Origin: Corynebacterium maris DSM 45190
GTDB taxonomy: Bacteria; Actinomycetota; Actinomycetes; Mycobacteriales; Mycobacteriaceae
NCBI RefSeq assembly: GCF_000442645.1
Contig: NC_021915.1
Coordinates: forward strand, 682,001 to 746,000
Direction of reading: 5' to 3'
DNA length: 64,000 bases
The notes under the pieces are model-generated. The model saw only the letters and a program-made list of their open reading frames with translations. It did not search any database and was not told the DNA's origin. The position numbers and the translations under genes were made by a program. This document shows positions 8,357 to 16,267 of this stretch, one piece after another. How positions within the stretch are numbered: the first letter of the stretch is position 1; the number at the start of each line of letters is the position of its first letter.

Positions 8357-9265
8357 CTATCGACGGGCGACCGTATGGTCCGGTTCGACGTGGATGAAGG
8401 TTCCGGCTCCGGGCAGTGCCTCGGCGACGCGGACTTCGAGCTGGTCGGCCAGAGCGTGCGCCTGCGCCACGCTCCAGGCTTCGGGCACACCCATGACCAG
8501 GTAGATATAGCGGTCCCGGCCGGATTCCACGGTCCGGGGAGCAGCAAAGATCACGTCGTGCTCCGCCTGAAAATCACTAAGCACCGCGTCGATCGTCTTC
8601 AGTTCGTCGTCCGGTAGGGCCGCGCTGAGCAGACCCGACAGCGATTTTTTCAGCAGCCGGTACCCGGTCCACAGGATGTTCGCGCCCACCAGCAGCGCGA
8701 TGACCGGGTCCAACCAGTACCATCCGGTTACGGCGACGGCGGCGATGCCGACCAACACGCCGATCGAGGTCCACACATCAGTCAGCAGGTGTTGCCCGTC
8801 GGCCTGCAGTGTCACCGAACGGTGCCGCTTCCCTGCCCGGATCAGCACGAGCCCGACCACCAGGTTGAGCAGCGCAGCCGCAGTGGTCAACACCAGTCCC
8901 AGCCCGACTTGTTCCAACGGCTGCGGATCAAAGAGGCGCTGGGTAGCACTCCAGATGATCAGCGCGGCGGCCACAAAGATCATCGCCCCCTCGACCAGGG
9001 CGGAGACGTATTCCGCCTTGCCGTGCCCGAAGTGGTGGGTGGCGTCCGCCGGGCGGGCCGCCACGCGCAGCGCCACCAGCCCCACGACGGCGGCAACAAG
9101 GTTGACCCCGGATTCCAGGGCGTCGGAGAGAAAGCCGACGGACCCGGTCAATGCGGCGGCGAGCACCTTCAAGACGATGGTCACGACCGCCGCGGCGATC
9201 GCCAGCCACATGAACCGTTCCAGCAGACGCTGGTGACGAGAGGCAGATGTGGGGGTGGAAGACAC
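8357..9265 (-). CDS. Cation diffusion facilitator (CDF) family exporter
   Basis: 302 residues with six membrane helices and a cytoplasmic C-terminal domain. TM5 has the canonical metal site HxxxD (QHLLTD). TM2 reads SDALESGVN, so the second acidic ligand of the usual DxxxD pair is replaced by Ser. CDF proteins export Zn, Fe, Mn or Cd by proton antiport. GTG 9265 is preceded by AAGGTG. It lies between the HMA gene and the ATPase gene but on the opposite strand. The CRP/FNR box at 9448 is not correctly spaced from a -10 on its strand, so its control may differ. Upstream half-sites CAAGTAGG (9293) and CCTACTTG (9348) form a long-range inverted repeat. Confidence 0.87.
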   Translation of the reverse strand: MSSTPTSASRHQRLLERFMWLAIAAAVVTIVLKVLAAALTGSVGFLSDALESGVNLVAAVVGLVALRVAARPADATHHFGHGKAEYVSALVEGAMIFVAAALIIWSATQRLFDPQPLEQVGLGLVLTTAAALLNLVVGLVLIRAGKRHRSVTLQADGQHLLTDVWTSIGVLVGIAAVAVTGWYWLDPVIALLVGANILWTGYRLLKKSLSGLLSAALPDDELKTIDAVLSDFQAEHDVIFAAPRTVESGRDRYIYLVMGVPEAWSVAQAHALADQLEVRVAEALPGAGTFIHVEPDHTVARR

Positions 9266-9447
9266 GAGATCACCTTACTTTTTCTGCGCCGACAAGTAGG
9301 TCACCCATAGGGATCGGTCGGCGACGGCGGCGGGGGCGAAAATGAGCTCCTACTTGGGAATTATCCAGTGTAGCTATCGCCCGACTGTGCGCTGGCCCAG
9401 GTGGCGGCATACAAACATACAGACATACACCAGCCTTATCCGGCTCC

Positions 9448-9489
9448 TTGATCCACGTCAAGGAATTGATCTGATGACAGCCGTAGCTT
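9448..9489 (+). promoter_or_regulatory. CRP/FNR-type box and -10 of the CPG-ATPase gene
   Basis: TTGATCCACGTCAA (9448-9461) with -10 TAGCTT (9484-9489); centre to -10 distance 29.5 bp, as in the other two copies. Together the three define TTGA(T/G)C(C/A)A(G/C)GTCAAGG. A downstream TGTCAG is at the same 39-nt offset as in the metallochaperone promoter. Confidence 0.65.
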
Positions 9490-9541
9490 GAGAGATGTCA
9501 GGGAAATACCCGCACACACACTCACACAAGGATTTAAGACC

Positions 9542-11455
9542 ATGAAAAGTTTCTGGAAGACCTGGGGCGTCGTCATCGTCTCCGGCGTCCTCATCATCGC
9601 CGCGCTATTGACCGGCGCCGACATCACCGGCTCGGCCACCGCGCCCTTCGGCCTGCCTGATGTCCTGATGATCGCGGCTGCCGTGGTGGCGGGCTATCAG
9701 ATCGTCTGGAGCGCGATCCAGGCACTGCGCATCAAGATGATCTCGATTGACCTGCTGGTCTCTGTCGCCGCGATCGGTGCGATGTTTTTGGGCAACTGGT
9801 GGGAAGCCGCCGCGGTGACCTTCCTGTTCGCCATCGGCGGAGCATTAGAAAAGGCCACGCTCAACCGCACCCGTAAGGCGCTCAGCGACCTGGTCGACTC
9901 CGCCCCAGAAACCGCCACCAGACTCAATGACGACGGCTCTACCGAAACCGTCGAGCTCTGGGAGCTCATCCCCGGCGATACCGTGCTGGTCAAAAACGGC
10001 CAGCAGGTCCCCGTCGACGGCCGCGTGATCTCCGGCCACGGCGGCGTGGATGAAGCACAGATCACCGGTGAGTCCGTCCCGGCCGAAAAGGCCGAAGGCT
10101 CTGAGGTCTTCGCCGGCACCTGGCTGCGCTCTGGTGTGCTGCGGATCGAGGCCCTGGGCATCGGCGCTGATTCCACCCTGGCCAAGATCATCCACCGCGT
10201 CGAAGACGCCCAGGACGACAAGGCCAAGACGCAGACCTTCATGGAGAAATTTTCCAAGTACTACACCCCGGGCGTGATGGTCGCGGCCCTCATCGCTGGT
10301 CTGATCACCATGAACGTCGAACTGGCCCTGACACTGCTGGTCATCGGCTGCCCCGGTGCACTGGTCATCTCGATTCCGGTCTCGATTGTCGCCGGCATCG
10401 GCCGCAGCGCCAAGGACGGCGTGCTCATCAAGGGCGGCGAGTACTTAGAGACCGCCGCCAAGGTCGACACCGTGGTCGTCGACAAGACCGGCACCTTGAC
10501 CAACGGTCGCCCGGAACTGACCGACGTCGAGGTCCTCGACCCCGACTACACCGACGATGAGGTGCTGACCTTGGCCGCGCGTGCCGAGACCGCCTCCGAA
10601 CACCCCCTGGCCGAGGCCATCATCCAAGGCGCACACCACCGCGGCCTGGCCGTCGACATGGTCGACAAAGCCGAGCCGGTCACCGGCAAGGGCATCCGCG
10701 CACAGGTCGGCGGTCACACCGTCGCCGTCGGTTCCGCCGATTTGCTGGACGTCGAGGTCGACCCGGCCCGCATCCTGGAACTGAATGAACTGGGGCGCAC
10801 CGCGATGTTCGTCGGCGTCGACGGACGCGCCATCGGCATCGTCGCCGTGGCCGATACGATCCGCGACGACGCCCCGGCCGCGATCAAGGACTTACATGAC
10901 AAGGGCATCCGGGTGGTCATGGCCACCGGCGACGCCGAGCGCGTGGCCGTCAACGTCGCCGCCGAACTCGGCGTCGACGAGGTCCGCGCGGAGCTGATGC
11001 CGGAGGACAAGCTCGACATCGTCAAGGAACTACAAGCCGAGGGCCGCACCGTGGCGATGGTCGGCGACGGCGTCAACGACACCCCGGCCCTGGCCACCGC
11101 CGATATCGGCGTAGCCATGGGTGCGGCCGGCTCCCCGGCCGCGATCGAGACCGCCGACATCGCGCTGATGGCGGACCGGTTGCCGCGCCTGCCATACGCG
11201 TTGGGGCTGGCCCAGCGCACGGTGCGCACCATGCGGGTCAACATCGTCATTGCCTTGGCCACGGTCGCCGCCCTGCTGGCCGGCGTGTTATTCGGCGGGG
11301 TGACCATGGCCATTGGCATGCTGGTGCATCAGGCCTCGGTGCTGCTGGTCATCGCGATTGCGATGCTGCTGCTGCGCCCGACGCTGAAAGAAGACAAGGA
11401 CGCGACCGGAAAGTTGTCGACCAAGGACGCCGCCCAGGAAGCGCTCACCCCTTAA
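9542..11455 (+). CDS. P1B-type heavy-metal ATPase with CPG membrane motif
   Basis: 637 residues. All P-type ATPase signatures are present: TGES, DKTGTLTNG (phosphorylated D314), GDGVNDTPAL. There is no N-terminal HMA domain. The TM6 metal motif is GCPGAL (C270-P271-G272) instead of CPC, CPH, SPC or TPC. The last helices contain HQASVL (H596), not the HEGS typical of CPC-type Zn/Cd pumps. These changes place it outside the classical P1B subgroups, so the ion cannot be deduced. ATG 9542 is preceded by AAGGA; an earlier GTG at 9488 has no Shine-Dalgarno. The CRP/FNR-type promoter and the separate CPSC chaperone suggest a two-part export system. A strong terminator follows. Confidence 0.88.
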   Translation: MKSFWKTWGVVIVSGVLIIAALLTGADITGSATAPFGLPDVLMIAAAVVAGYQIVWSAIQALRIKMISIDLLVSVAAIGAMFLGNWWEAAAVTFLFAIGGALEKATLNRTRKALSDLVDSAPETATRLNDDGSTETVELWELIPGDTVLVKNGQQVPVDGRVISGHGGVDEAQITGESVPAEKAEGSEVFAGTWLRSGVLRIEALGIGADSTLAKIIHRVEDAQDDKAKTQTFMEKFSKYYTPGVMVAALIAGLITMNVELALTLLVIGCPGALVISIPVSIVAGIGRSAKDGVLIKGGEYLETAAKVDTVVVDKTGTLTNGRPELTDVEVLDPDYTDDEVLTLAARAETASEHPLAEAIIQGAHHRGLAVDMVDKAEPVTGKGIRAQVGGHTVAVGSADLLDVEVDPARILELNELGRTAMFVGVDGRAIGIVAVADTIRDDAPAAIKDLHDKGIRVVMATGDAERVAVNVAAELGVDEVRAELMPEDKLDIVKELQAEGRTVAMVGDGVNDTPALATADIGVAMGAAGSPAAIETADIALMADRLPRLPYALGLAQRTVRTMRVNIVIALATVAALLAGVLFGGVTMAIGMLVHQASVLLVIAIAMLLLRPTLKEDKDATGKLSTKDAAQEALTP

Positions 11456-11473
11456 CCAACTGTCACGTGTAGC

Positions 11474-11513
11474 CCCTGTCGGGGATCAGCTTCAACGCTG
11501 ATCCCCGACAGGG
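11474..11513 (+). terminator. Rho-independent terminator after the CPG-ATPase
   Basis: Perfect 17-bp stem (CCCTGTCGGGGATCAGC and its complement), loop TTCAAC, then TTTCTT. It starts 18 nt after the ATPase stop. Confidence 0.85.
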
Positions 11514-11544
11514 TTTCTTATGCCGTGGCATATCTGGTGCATCT

Positions 11545-11715
11545 GTGGGTGCGCCGCCTTCCCCTGTATGCGCCGCTACCGGAAAGGTCACCACCCTTAC
11601 ACCGTGTTCACATTCTCCCGAGGAAGTATCCCTAAAGGCCCTGCGGCAGGCCCGCGGTGAGAACGACGGCGCCCGCCTCCGGCTGAACGAGGTCTTAGCC
11701 AAGGACAACCATTAA
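11545..11715 (+). pseudogene. Possible degenerate small-ORF remnant
   Basis: An open frame from GTG 11545 to TAA 11715 ends in the helical stretch EEVSLKALRQARGEND and then RLRLNEVLAK, which looks like real coding sequence. Just upstream, a different frame reads TVFTFSR, so one frameshift may have split a gene. After the TAA the same frame continues with FILVWYLSHRKVLYRTQ before TGA (11767). I do not recognise the family. The whole 570-bp interval 11456-12025 otherwise shows only the terminator and no intact gene. Confidence 0.3.
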
Positions 11716-12025
11716 GCATTCATCCTGGTCTGGTACCTAAGCCACCGTAAAGTCCTCTACCGCACTCAGTGACGGGCCTGGGGCGGCCCACGCCCGGCAC
11801 AGTCTCCTGCAACAGCCGTTCCTGTCAAGATTTCCGCATGTCACGCTCGCACGTGGCCTGTGCGGGCGCCCTCTCATGTGTGCGAGGCGATGGTCTCCGG
11901 GTGGGTCGTCTGTCCCCTGGCCTCCCCACCGTCTCATGGGGCGGCGTCCCGGGAGGCCGCCACGAATTGTGGCGGGTGCACCGCATGTCTCGGTGAGCCC
12001 GCTAACAATGAGAGGTCTTGGTCGG

Positions 12026-12430
12026 TTAGGCGATGACTGTCAGTAGGTCAGCACAGGCCTGCTCGCAGCGGCGACACGCCTCGGCGCAGACCCGGCAGTG
12101 CTCATGCATCTCAGCGTGGCTTTCGCACTCTTCAGCGCAGGCCGCGCACGCGATACGACACGCCTCGAGCTGGGCTTTGACAGTGGTGAGGTTGCTGCCG
12201 GTACGTCGGCTGAGCACCGCGGCGGTGCTCGCGCAGATATCGGCACAGTCCAGGTTGCGACGGATGCAGTCGCGCAGCTCGGCGACCATGTCCTCAGCCA
12301 GGCAGGCATCAGCACACGCGGTGCAGCTCTGGGCGCAGGCCAGGGCGGAGTCAATGGCTGCGGTGAGCTTGTCGGCGTCGAGATTGTCGGTGGGGTTGGG
12401 GTGGGTGGTGATCATCGCTTTGGTGGTCAT
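12026..12430 (-). CDS. Cys-rich four-helix-bundle copper storage protein (Csp/DUF326-like)
   Basis: 134 residues with 16 Cys in CxxxC and CxxC-type spacings along predicted helices (for example ACAQSCTACADAC and EACRIACAACAEEC) plus several His. This is the pattern of Csp copper storage proteins, where Cys lining a four-helix bundle hold many Cu(I) ions. No signal peptide is present, so it resembles cytosolic Csp3. ATG 12430 follows GAGGAGG. A CopR-type direct repeat lies 81-100 nt upstream, which fits induction by the CopRS-like system at 14275-16106. Confidence 0.85.
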   Translation of the reverse strand: MTTKAMITTHPNPTDNLDADKLTAAIDSALACAQSCTACADACLAEDMVAELRDCIRRNLDCADICASTAAVLSRRTGSNLTTVKAQLEACRIACAACAEECESHAEMHEHCRVCAEACRRCEQACADLLTVIA

Positions 12431-12510
12431 GGATCCTCCTCAAGATCACATCGATCGAGCATGTGGCCCCGAGGCTAGCTATCACCGATCAGGGCGGCCG
12501 CCGGGATCAG

Positions 12511-12530
12511 TGATCTTCATCGGATCTTCA
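12511..12530 (-). promoter_or_regulatory. CopR-type direct repeat upstream of the Csp-like gene
   Basis: On the minus strand TGAAGATCC-GA-TGAAGATCA, two 9-bp copies with an 11-bp period. From memory this matches the reported C. glutamicum CopR box (TGAAGATTTnnTGAAGATTT) in all but the last bases of each repeat. A possible -10 TAGCCT lies at 12477-12472. Confidence 0.65.
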
Positions 12531-12640
12531 TACCTGCTCGATGAGCGAAGACGGAGCCACCCTGGCGGAGCCGTCACCCCAGCCCTTTCTAGACCAGGTG
12601 TTTAACCTGGTAGGAAGGGCACTTCCCGTGGCAGACGAAG

Positions 12641-13246
12641 CTATTGTGCGGGCAGGATTTCGCTTTCGGTAACCCACTTGTGATTGGTCATGTCCATCCC
12701 GTCGACGGTGAGATCGACCATGTAGACCGTCTCCTGCGTGGAGTAGTCGATGGTGGCTTCCGCGCCCTGCATGCCGGTCATGTGCTCGGCGTCTAAGACG
12801 ACCTCCGTCCCGTCGGGCAAGGGCGCCTGGCCCGGGTCGACGAGTTCTTCGTGGACCACCCAGCGGTGATCGGTGATCGGCTCCCCACCGTCGGTGGGGG
12901 TGTAGCTGACCGAATAGGCGGTGGTGTCAAAGGCCCCGGAGATCGTCGCTTCGGCGCCGTCCATGCCGGGCATGTGATCAGCGGTGAGGATGACCTCGGC
13001 CCCCACGGGGTAGGTCGGATCCTCGGCCTCGTCGATGCCGGCCGGCGGCGGTCCACCGTCGGCGGGGTGATCGTGGCCGCCATGGTCTTCCTCGGCGGCG
13101 GTCGTGGTCGTATCGGTGGCGGTGTCCGTGACGGTGTCTGTGGTGTTCTGCGTCGTTGCGGTGGTGGTCTCGCCGGCGTCTGCGCAGGCGCTTAAAGCCA
13201 GCGCGGAGGCCAAGGTCAAGGTGACAAGCGTGAGACTGCGTTTCAT
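12641..13246 (-). CDS. YdhK-like (DUF1541) lipoprotein
   Basis: 201 residues. The signal peptide ends in a lipobox (ALSAC), followed by a long Thr/Asp linker, a HGGHDHPADGG His-rich patch, and two repeats. Each repeat contains (A/D)HM-x-GM-x-GAEATI (ADHMPGMDGAEATI and AEHMTGMQGAEATI), as in the YdhK/DUF1541 family found with copper resistance genes. ATG 13246 is chosen over 13252 because GGAAAGG is 7 nt upstream. It lies 45 bp downstream of cueP and is probably co-transcribed. The His/Met-rich motifs suggest extracytoplasmic copper binding; the precise role is not established. A hairpin (12594-12610) lies downstream. Confidence 0.82.
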   Translation of the reverse strand: MKRSLTLVTLTLASALALSACADAGETTTATTQNTTDTVTDTATDTTTTAAEEDHGGHDHPADGGPPPAGIDEAEDPTYPVGAEVILTADHMPGMDGAEATISGAFDTTAYSVSYTPTDGGEPITDHRWVVHEELVDPGQAPLPDGTEVVLDAEHMTGMQGAEATIDYSTQETVYMVDLTVDGMDMTNHKWVTESEILPAQ

Positions 13247-13291
13247 GTTCATACCTTTCCAGGTGGTAGTCATCAGTAGGGCTACGGGTGG

Positions 13292-13867
13292 CTAGGTCAT
13301 CTGCAGGTCGGTGACGCAGGTGGCCCCGTCGGCGGTGGTGGAGAACTCGGTGGCACCGGTGCGCCCCTGGTGGGTGATCTCGATGGTGCCGGTGGTCTCC
13401 CGGGGAAGCCAGAAGCCGATAAACCCATTGTCGAAGGTGGCCGTTTCCTCCTCCACCAGCACCTGGCCGGTGTCCTCATCAGTGATCGTGACTTTAACGT
13501 CCTCGTTGTCGAGCTCGCCCAGACACGTCGTCAGACTGTGATAGAAGCAGTCATGGGTCCGGGTCACATACGGCGCGATCGAGACATAGGTCAGATCCTG
13601 GGGCAGGTCGAGGACCACGTCCTGCTCCGCATCCGAGAACACCAACTTATCGGTATACACCGAGGCCATCAGGTCGGTGGGACGGTCGGTGACCTGCTGC
13701 TGGTCGAGGTGATCGATCATGTGTCGGGCATCCATCGCCGCCAAGCCATGGGCACTCAGCAACTGCTCCTGGCTCGCCGCCGTGGTGGTAGCCGGCTCAG
13801 CACCCGGTGCCGCACACCCGGTGAGGGCAAGGGCAAGGGCGGCGATGGCGATCGCTGCTCGGGTCAC
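13292..13867 (-). CDS. cueP: CueP family periplasmic/cell-surface copper-binding lipoprotein
   Basis: 191 residues. Lipobox LTGC (C18), then the family pattern LLSAHGLAAMDARHMIDHLD, APYVTRTHDCFYHSLTTCLGEL and TFDNGFIGFWLPRE. The three conserved Cys of CueP are present (C107, C115, C184). In Salmonella CueP is a periplasmic copper protein; here it would be lipid-anchored outside the membrane. GTG 13867 has AAGGAG at 7 nt. It heads a probable cueP-ydhK operon on the minus strand, divergent from the CopRS-like genes. Confidence 0.88.
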   Translation of the reverse strand: MTRAAIAIAALALALTGCAAPGAEPATTTAASQEQLLSAHGLAAMDARHMIDHLDQQQVTDRPTDLMASVYTDKLVFSDAEQDVVLDLPQDLTYVSIAPYVTRTHDCFYHSLTTCLGELDNEDVKVTITDEDTGQVLVEEETATFDNGFIGFWLPRETTGTIEITHQGRTGATEFSTTADGATCVTDLQMT

Positions 13868-14274
13868 ATCAATCTCCTTAGGCCGTGATCAGACCGGGGT
13901 AAGAACACCGGCCGGGGACGTAATATCTCCCTCCTTTTCTCTAGCACGCCCGCATCGTGTCCGGGAAATAAAAACCCCTGCTCACGACCCGCACAGGGAC
14001 GAACAAGACACTAAAACAGTGGGGCAGGTCACACCCACGGCCGGTCCTGCCCGGGTGCGGCGACGGCCTACTTGCCGCCCCGAAACGGCGGGGCCAGGAC
14101 ATAACACCCCTGCTCAAACCGCTTTGTCTGCCCCGCAAGAAGGGGCGCACGGGAGTCTCGGCGGGGGAAGGAGGGCGCAGGTGGGCAGGATGGTTTTTAA
14201 AGATTCGACGAAGATGTCCTCCCCGACCCCTGTCTAAGGCGGCAGCATCCCAGGGTGGGGCGATACTGGGACCT
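13868..14274. other. 407-bp divergent intergenic region cueP / copR
   Basis: Contains the start-proximal elements of cueP and of the response regulator, including the CopR-type repeat at 14198-14217. Several short GC-rich hairpins are visible around 14060-14160 but none has a T-run. I see no gene in it. Confidence 0.5.
14198..14217 (+). promoter_or_regulatory. CopR-type direct repeat upstream of the response regulator
   Basis: TAAAGATTC-GA-CGAAGATGT: two imperfect copies of TGAAGAT with the same 11-bp period and even the same GA spacer as at 12511. It lies 57 nt upstream of the ATG and suggests autoregulation. Confidence 0.5.
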
Positions 14275-14994
14275 ATGACTGAGCACATACCGATCACTGA
14301 CCCGCCGCGGGGACGGGTGTTGGTCGTCGACGATGAACAACCCCTGGCACAGATGGTGGATACCTACCTCACCCGGGCCGGGTTCGACACCGCCCAGGCC
14401 CATACCGGGCCCGCGGCCATAGATCATGCCCGCCGGTGGGATCCTGATGTCATCGTGCTGGATCTGGGGCTTCCCGGCCTCGACGGACTCGAGGTGTGCC
14501 GACGTATCCGCGCGTTTTCCGACTGCTACATCCTCATGCTCACCGCCCGCAGCAGCGAAGACGACGCCATCACCGGGCTGACCGCCGGGGCCGATGACTA
14601 CATCACCAAACCTTTTGGCATCCGCGAGCTGGTTACCCGGGTCAGGGCGGTCCTACGTCGGCCCCGCCTCAGCGACGGCACTCCTGTCGCCGCCCCGCTA
14701 AGAGTCGGCGAGCTGGTCATCGACCCGTCTGCCCACGAGGTCCGGATCAACGACAGGTCCGTGGCCGTGACCCGGACCGAATTTGAGCTGCTGCGCCTCC
14801 TGGCGCTTCGACCCGGGCAGGTGTTGACCCGCCAAGAGCTGGTCACCGAGGTGTGGGACACCACCTGGGTCGGCGATGAACGCGTCGTCGACGTCCACAT
14901 CGGTAACCTGCGGCGCAAACTCGACGCCGATGCCCAGCGACCAGGTGTCATCGAGACCGTGCGCGGGGTCGGCTACCGGATGGGACAACCATGA
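14275..14994 (+). CDS. OmpR-family response regulator, CopR-like
   Basis: 239 residues. The receiver domain has the acidic pocket VDDEQ, phospho-acceptor D63 in VLDLGLPGLDG, and the switch Lys in YITKPFG. The winged-helix DNA-binding domain ends in VHIGNLRRKLD and VRGVGYRMG. ATG 14275 lies 7 nt after GATACT, so the transcript may be leaderless. The next gene is its kinase (ATGA overlap). Its position among cueP, csp-like and copB genes and the CopR-type repeats around it make copper the likely signal. The in-vivo target list is inference. Confidence 0.88.
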   Translation: MTEHIPITDPPRGRVLVVDDEQPLAQMVDTYLTRAGFDTAQAHTGPAAIDHARRWDPDVIVLDLGLPGLDGLEVCRRIRAFSDCYILMLTARSSEDDAITGLTAGADDYITKPFGIRELVTRVRAVLRRPRLSDGTPVAAPLRVGELVIDPSAHEVRINDRSVAVTRTEFELLRLLALRPGQVLTRQELVTEVWDTTWVGDERVVDVHIGNLRRKLDADAQRPGVIETVRGVGYRMGQP

Positions 14995-16106
14995 GTCAGG
15001 GACCCGGTTTGGCCTTCCGCTTCCTCGCCGCCCAGGTGGTAGTGGTGACCAGCAGCCTTGCCGTGGCCGTGGTCGTCGCCTCCCTGGTGGGCCCACCGCT
15101 ATTTCATGACCATCTCCTGATGGCCGGGGTGCAGGGCCCGTCCCTGGAACAGCTTCACGCCGAGCAGGCCTACCGAGACGCCAACCTGATCACCCTGGCG
15201 GTGGCTTTACCCACCGCCGTGCTCTGCGCGGTGGCCGCCAGTATCTGGCTGTCTCGTCGGTTGCGCACCCCGCTGCAGAACCTGACGCGCGCGGCGAGCA
15301 CCGTCGCCGACGGCAACTACCGGGTGCGCGTCCCTGCCGGGGGCACCGGCCCGGAAGTCACGTCCCTGGCGAACGCCTTCAACACCATGGCCGATCGCCT
15401 GGAGCACACCGAGGATCTCCGCCGGCAGATGCTCTCCGATTTGGCCCATGAGCTGCGCACTCCGGTCTCCGTGCTGGCGGTTTACCTCGACGGTCTCGAA
15501 GACGAGGTGGTCGACTGGAACCTCGCCACGCACACGGTCATGGCTGAGCAGCTCACCCGCTTAACCCGTCTGGTCGAAGACATTGATGAGGTTTCCCGGG
15601 CGCAGGAAAATCGGATCAACCTCGACCTGGCCACAGAGGACCTCGCTGAACTTGTTCACGCGGCGGCCGCTGCGGCGAGGCACACCTACGCCGACAAGGG
15701 CGTCGAACTGCAGGTCGAGGCCGTGCCCGGCACCGCCTGCGTCCTCGTTGACCGACACCGCTTCGGCCAAGTCATGGACAACCTCCTGACCAACGCGCTG
15801 CGCCACACCCCGGCCGGTGGCCGCGTCACTATCCGCGCGAGAGTCCAGGGGAAAGACGCGGTGATGATCGACGTCGCCGACACCGGCGACGGCATGACTA
15901 AGGAGCACCTGGCGCACATCTTCGAACGCTTCTACCGCGCAGACAGCGCCCGCGACCGCGACCACGGTGGCGCCGGCATCGGATTGACCATCTCCCGAGC
16001 CCTGGTCGAAGCCCACGGCGGAGCCTTGACCGCCACCTCAGCCGGGCCTACAGCGGGTTCCGTGTTCACCCTCCGCCTGCCTGTAGTCCCCACGGAGCCC
16101 ACCTGA
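14991..16106 (+). CDS. Sensor histidine kinase, CopS-like
   Basis: 371 residues. TM1 is about residues 11-33 and TM2 about 67-87, with a short extracytoplasmic loop of about 35 residues that contains HDH (39-41) and a Met, possible copper ligands. A HAMP domain follows (RRLRTPLQNLTRAAS). The H-box is DLAHELRTPVS with phospho-H153. The ATP-binding N, G1 and F boxes (DNLLTNALRHTP, DTGDGM, GGAGIGLTIS) are intact. It overlaps the regulator by 4 bp. Confidence 0.88.
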   Translation: MSQGPGLAFRFLAAQVVVVTSSLAVAVVVASLVGPPLFHDHLLMAGVQGPSLEQLHAEQAYRDANLITLAVALPTAVLCAVAASIWLSRRLRTPLQNLTRAASTVADGNYRVRVPAGGTGPEVTSLANAFNTMADRLEHTEDLRRQMLSDLAHELRTPVSVLAVYLDGLEDEVVDWNLATHTVMAEQLTRLTRLVEDIDEVSRAQENRINLDLATEDLAELVHAAAAAARHTYADKGVELQVEAVPGTACVLVDRHRFGQVMDNLLTNALRHTPAGGRVTIRARVQGKDAVMIDVADTGDGMTKEHLAHIFERFYRADSARDRDHGGAGIGLTISRALVEAHGGALTATSAGPTAGSVFTLRLPVVPTEPT

Positions 16107-16195
16107 TGCACCCACGATCCCTACACCTCACCTTCTTCTCCCGGGGGCCACCACAAGCTTGACCACCGGGGCACTGATCCCAATCACCCCATGAC

Positions 16196-16216
16196 ATATA
16201 CCCACTAGGGGTATAT
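16196..16216. promoter_or_regulatory. CsoR-type operator upstream of the HMA/CopB genes
   Basis: ATACCCACTAGGGGTAT inside a 21-bp near-perfect palindrome, the G-tract pseudo-palindrome bound by Cu(I)-sensing CsoR repressors in Gram-positive bacteria. It is 52 nt upstream of the HMA start. No csoR gene is present in the window, so the repressor would be encoded elsewhere. Confidence 0.65.
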
Positions 16217-16267
16217 CATGAAGGGGAGTATCCCACCCGATCTCACCGACCCACAGGAGCACGTTCG

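Noticed and set aside
11463..11708. 81-codon minus-strand ORF after the CPG-ATPase
   Set aside because: It runs through the terminator hairpin and is antisense to the better supported remnant.
12594..12610. Terminator of the ydhK-like gene
   Set aside because: CCAGGT/ACCTGG is a clean hairpin but lacks a T-run on the minus strand, so I did not list it as a terminator.
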